NCBI RefSeq assembly: GCF_900115695.1
Contig: NZ_FOXK01000010.1
Location: 152,025 to 216,024, forward strand
Direction: 5' to 3'
From: Ectopseudomonas toyotomiensis
GTDB lineage: Bacteria; Pseudomonadota; Gammaproteobacteria; Pseudomonadales; Pseudomonadaceae
DNA: 64,000 nucleotides
Under the pieces are notes generated by a model. That model made no database searches. It saw only the letters and a program-made list of their open reading frames with translations, and had not been told where the DNA came from. Positions 63,674-64,000 of the stretch are shown in pieces. Each line of letters begins with the position of its first letter. Position 1 is the stretch's first letter. The position numbers were made by a program, and so were the translations under genes.

Positions 63674-64000
63674 TCAGACGATGGTCAAGGTGACGTCGAT
63701 GTTGCCGCGGGTGGCGTTGGAGTACGGGCAAACGATGTGCGCGCGATCCACCAGGGTTTGTGCGGCTTCCGGGGTCAGGCCGGGCAGGCTGATGCGCAGT
63801 TCCACCTCGATGCCGAAGCCGGTGGGGATGGCGCCGATGCCGACGGTGCCTTCGATGAAGGTGTCAGCCGGGATGCTCAGCTTGTCGCGGGCGGCGACGA
63901 ATTTCAGGGCGCCGAGGAAGCAGGCGGAATAACCGGCGGCGAACAGCTGCTCCGGGTTGGTGCCGTTACCGCCGGCGCCACCCAGTTCTTTCGGGGTGGA
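63674..64000 (-). CDS. ohr: Organic hydroperoxide resistance protein Ohr (3' part)
   Basis: The last 108 residues of an OsmC/Ohr-family peroxidase; the gene continues past the right edge. The two redox cysteines are visible in GYSACFLGAL and HIVCPYSNATRGN. Ohr reduces organic peroxides with lipoylated or thiol partners. Usually controlled by OhrR, which is not in view. Confidence 0.92.
   Translation of the reverse strand, partial: STPKELGGAGGNGTNPEQLFAAGYSACFLGALKFVAARDKLSIPADTFIEGTVGIGAIPTGFGIEVELRISLPGLTPEAAQTLVDRAHIVCPYSNATRGNIDVTLTIV

Overview
The window is a piece of a Pseudomonas chromosome. The evidence is the conserved order ffh-rpsP-rimM-trmD-rplS-thioesterase-xerD, the mltF/purL pair, a ColR/ColS-type locus followed by methyltransferase and wapQ-like kinase genes, and a DUF2790 protein. 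GC content is high except in a few islands. Degenerate gene cassettes and integrative-element relics would fit the P. mendocina/alcaligenes/stutzeri side of the genus, but that placement is inference.

Region by region. 1-4.6 kb (minus strand): a defence-type segment with type I restriction subunit HsdR, a small secreted protein and the start of an AAA ATPase cut by the window edge. 5.2-8.0 kb: a decayed module of an integrative conjugative element (traF, a ribbon-helix-helix gene and parA, each with in-frame stops or frameshifts), iteron-like repeats, and an intact antirestriction gene ardA. 8.4-12.8 kb: a Nudix hydrolase and a SulP transporter/two universal-stress proteins/DksA-like cluster, beside a truncated nhaB. 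13.7-17.8 kb: sialidase-like protein, membrane protein and LTA-synthase-family transferase. 18.0-19.3 kb: an IS3-family element sitting in an older transposase relic.

20.0-29.6 kb is the most coherent and interesting block: a ColR/ColS-like two-component system flanked by two divergent gene sets. On the minus strand are an LTA-synthase-family enzyme, a PAP2 phosphatase and a dual-specificity phosphatase. On the plus strand are a methyltransferase, an InaA/WapQ-like kinase, diacylglycerol kinase and another LTA-synthase-family enzyme. Both sets are preceded by the same composite motif (a ColR-type box, six bases, then TTGACAGG), so the whole block looks like one regulon for head-group transfer and lipid recycling at the envelope.

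29.7-38.3 kb is a patchwork of mobile and accessory DNA: a yqaA relic with traX, a Tn3-like relic, the C-terminal remnant of an S8-family (IteS-like) anti-phage peptidase, a 98-bp IS5-type MITE, a two-cassette attC array without integrase, a trypsin-like protein, a three-gene toxin-antitoxin-like operon and two ICE-type small genes with a structured leader. 38.8-64 kb is mostly core genome: a TonB siderophore receptor with a partial Fur box, multicopper oxidase, tadA, mltF, purL, Nudix enzymes, carbonic-anhydrase-like protein, purT, a CNNM transporter, ypjD, the ffh-rplS run, xerD, and ohr cut by the right edge.
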